A stretch of 64,000 bases of DNA from NCBI GenBank assembly GCA_017302295.1, contig JAFLDS010000001.1, positions 310,001-374,000 of the forward strand. The letters are read 5' to 3'. Origin of the DNA: Thauera sp. GTDB lineage: Bacteria; Pseudomonadota; Gammaproteobacteria; Burkholderiales; Rhodocyclaceae. The first letter of the stretch is position 1. Each line of letters begins with the position of its first letter. This document shows, piece by piece, positions 62,788 through 64,000 of the stretch. Below the pieces are notes generated by a model. That model was given only the letters and a program-made list of their open reading frames with translations. It was not told the DNA's origin and searched no databases. The translations under genes were made by a program, and so were the position numbers.

Positions 62788-64000
62788 ATGGCCGACTTTG
62801 CGCCGCTCCCCGCGACCGCGCTGCGCGCGTCGTGCGACCCGTCGCGCTTCGATTTCGATTCCACCGCCTCGCTCGAGGATCACGCGGGTGATCTCGGCCA
62901 GGTTCGCGCCGTCGAGGCGCTCCATTTCGGTCTGGCGATGGGCCACAGCGGCTACCACGTCTTCGTGCTCGGCGAGCCGGGCAGTGGCAAGCACGCGACC
63001 ACCTTTCGGCTGTTGCGCGCGCGCGCCGCCAGCGAGGCCGTCCCGCCGGATCTCTGCTATCTGCACAATTTCGACGAGCCGCTGCATCCGCGCCTGCTCA
63101 CCCTGCCCGCAGGGCGAGGCGGCGCGCTGCGCGCCCAGATGCAGACCTTCATCCGCGAACTCGGCCCGGCGATCGATGCGGCGCTCGGGAGCGATACCCA
63201 TAGCGATCGTGTCGAGGCGCTGCAGAACAATCACAAGGCCCGCGAGGATGGCGCGCTGCGCGAGCTCGGGCAGGCTTGTGGCGCCGAAGGCATCTCGCTG
63301 CTGCAGACACCCGAGGGGTTCGTGTTCGCGCCCTCGCGCGACGGCGAGGTGTTGTCGCCCGAGGCCTTCGATGCCCTGCCGCAAGCCGAGCGCGATGACA
63401 TCGAGGCACGCGTCACACGCTGGAGCGACAAGCTCGAGGATCTTCTGAACGAGTTCCCCGGCTGGCGCAAGGCCTTGCGCGAAGCCATCGCCCGCGCCGA
63501 GCAGGAAGCGCTGACCCCGGCGATCTCGCATCTGCTGCGCGAGGTGCGCGAGCGCCATGCGGACCTGCCCGAGGTGCTCAGCTTTCTCGATGCGGTCAGC
63601 CACGACGTGATCGAGAACGGTGTCAATGGCATACCGCAGGATGAAGAGGAGGAGGACGTCAGCGAGCCCGAGGAAAACATCCGCTTTCATCGCTACCAGG
63701 TGAAACTGCTGGTCGACCACGCCGCCTCGCAGGGGGCGCCAGTGGTGTTCGAGAACAACCCGGGCTACGGCAACCTGATCGGCCGCGTCGAGCATGTCGT
63801 GCAGCAGGGGGCGCAGGTCACCCACTTCAACATGATTCGCGCCGGCGCGCTGCATCGGGCCAACGGCGGTTATCTGGTGATCGACGCCGAGCGCCTGCTG
63901 ACGCAGCCCTTCGCCTGGGAGGGTCTCAAGCGCAGCCTGCGTTCGGGCGAGATCCGCATCGAGCCGCCGGCCGAGGCCCAGGGCTGGAGCGGGGCGCTGA
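62788..64000 (+). CDS. Lon-family AAA+ protease (LonB/YcbZ-like), N-terminal part
   Basis: 404 codons to the right edge, no stop. Starts [13 protein letters not shown] with a zinc-less N-domain, Walker A GEPGSGKH (62-69) near the front, a long helical insert (about 100-270), an acidic loop [13 protein letters not shown], then [17 protein letters not shown] and [19 protein letters not shown] (AAA core). The proteolytic Ser-Lys domain would lie beyond the window. ATG at 62788 with GGAG upstream. Divergent from moaA; the 264-bp gap holds no gene but should contain both promoters. Confidence 0.88.
   Translation, partial: MADFAPLPATALRASCDPSRFDFDSTASLEDHAGDLGQVRAVEALHFGLAMGHSGYHVFVLGEPGSGKHATTFRLLRARAASEAVPPDLCYLHNFDEPLHPRLLTLPAGRGGALRAQMQTFIRELGPAIDAALGSDTHSDRVEALQNNHKAREDGALRELGQACGAEGISLLQTPEGFVFAPSRDGEVLSPEAFDALPQAERDDIEARVTRWSDKLEDLLNEFPGWRKALREAIARAEQEALTPAISHLLREVRERHADLPEVLSFLDAVSHDVIENGVNGIPQDEEEEDVSEPEENIRFHRYQVKLLVDHAASQGAPVVFENNPGYGNLIGRVEHVVQQGAQVTHFNMIRAGALHRANGGYLVIDAERLLTQPFAWEGLKRSLRSGEIRIEPPAEAQGWSGAL

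Noticed and set aside
61435-63855. Upstream extension of the moaA frame to 806 codons
   Set aside because: The extra part is antisense to the Lon-family gene; MoaA starts properly at 62523.

Overview
The window is GC-rich, densely packed chromosomal DNA. It looks like a betaproteobacterium, most likely of the Rhodocyclales (Thauera/Azoarcus/Aromatoleum type). This is inferred from overall gene content: the Bpt/Aat pair, DUF2325, DUF533, the LutABC/LldP lactate locus, many redox genes and a REP-like hairpin. No rRNA, tRNA, CRISPR array, integrase or transposase was seen.

Layout. 1-4.4 kb (minus): a xanthine dehydrogenase in which the small and large subunits appear fused (runs off the left edge), pyrD, and the two N-degron transferases bpt and aat. 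4.4-11.2 kb: a ferric iron ABC transporter (fbpC, fbpB, fbpA) interrupted by a membrane PAS/GGDEF diguanylate cyclase. fbpA diverges from a DUF2325 gene across a promoter region with Fur-box-like palindromes. 11.3-17 kb (minus): NlpC/P60 hydrolase, an exonuclease-like protein lacking two catalytic aspartates beside a cNMP/CBS/DUF294 protein, PIN-PhoH, peroxiredoxin and an Mth938-domain protein. 17.2-23.1 kb (plus): alanine-type aminotransferase, hom, a pyruvyltransferase-like protein, a MOSC protein, DUF3617, a double CDGSH protein and dodecin. 23.2-31.9 kb: lactate utilisation with permease lldP, a fused FAD/Fe-S D-lactate dehydrogenase, lutABC, and the divergent regulator lldR with two TGGT-N3-ACCA palindromes. 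32-37.6 kb: HAD phosphatase, pirin, two yceI paralogues, DUF533 and thrC.

37.7-39.8 kb is the clear foreign insert: an AT-richer reverse transcriptase (520 aa, YVDD, helical C-terminal extension) with hairpin-bearing non-coding flanks on both sides. It resembles the UG/Abi (defence-associated) reverse transcriptases rather than a retron, group II intron or DGR. This is the best candidate for an undescribed system.

39.8-48.2 kb returns to housekeeping and conserved genes (Mut7-C, DUF429, HDAC-like deacetylase, M20 hydrolase, FtsX-type permease, RmuC), with a REP-like hairpin at 43.15 kb. 48.2-52.9 kb carries a two-component system followed by a cytochrome b561, a Cyc2-like haem-porin fusion and a monohaem cytochrome c. 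Together these could connect the inner membrane, periplasm and outer membrane in one electron route. 52.9-64 kb: VTT membrane protein, PsiF-repeat protein, a DegP/MucD protease beside a QseBC-like two-component system, a lipid-binding-like secreted protein, a polytopic membrane protein, alanine dehydrogenase, moaA and the start of a Lon-family AAA+ protease that runs off the right edge.
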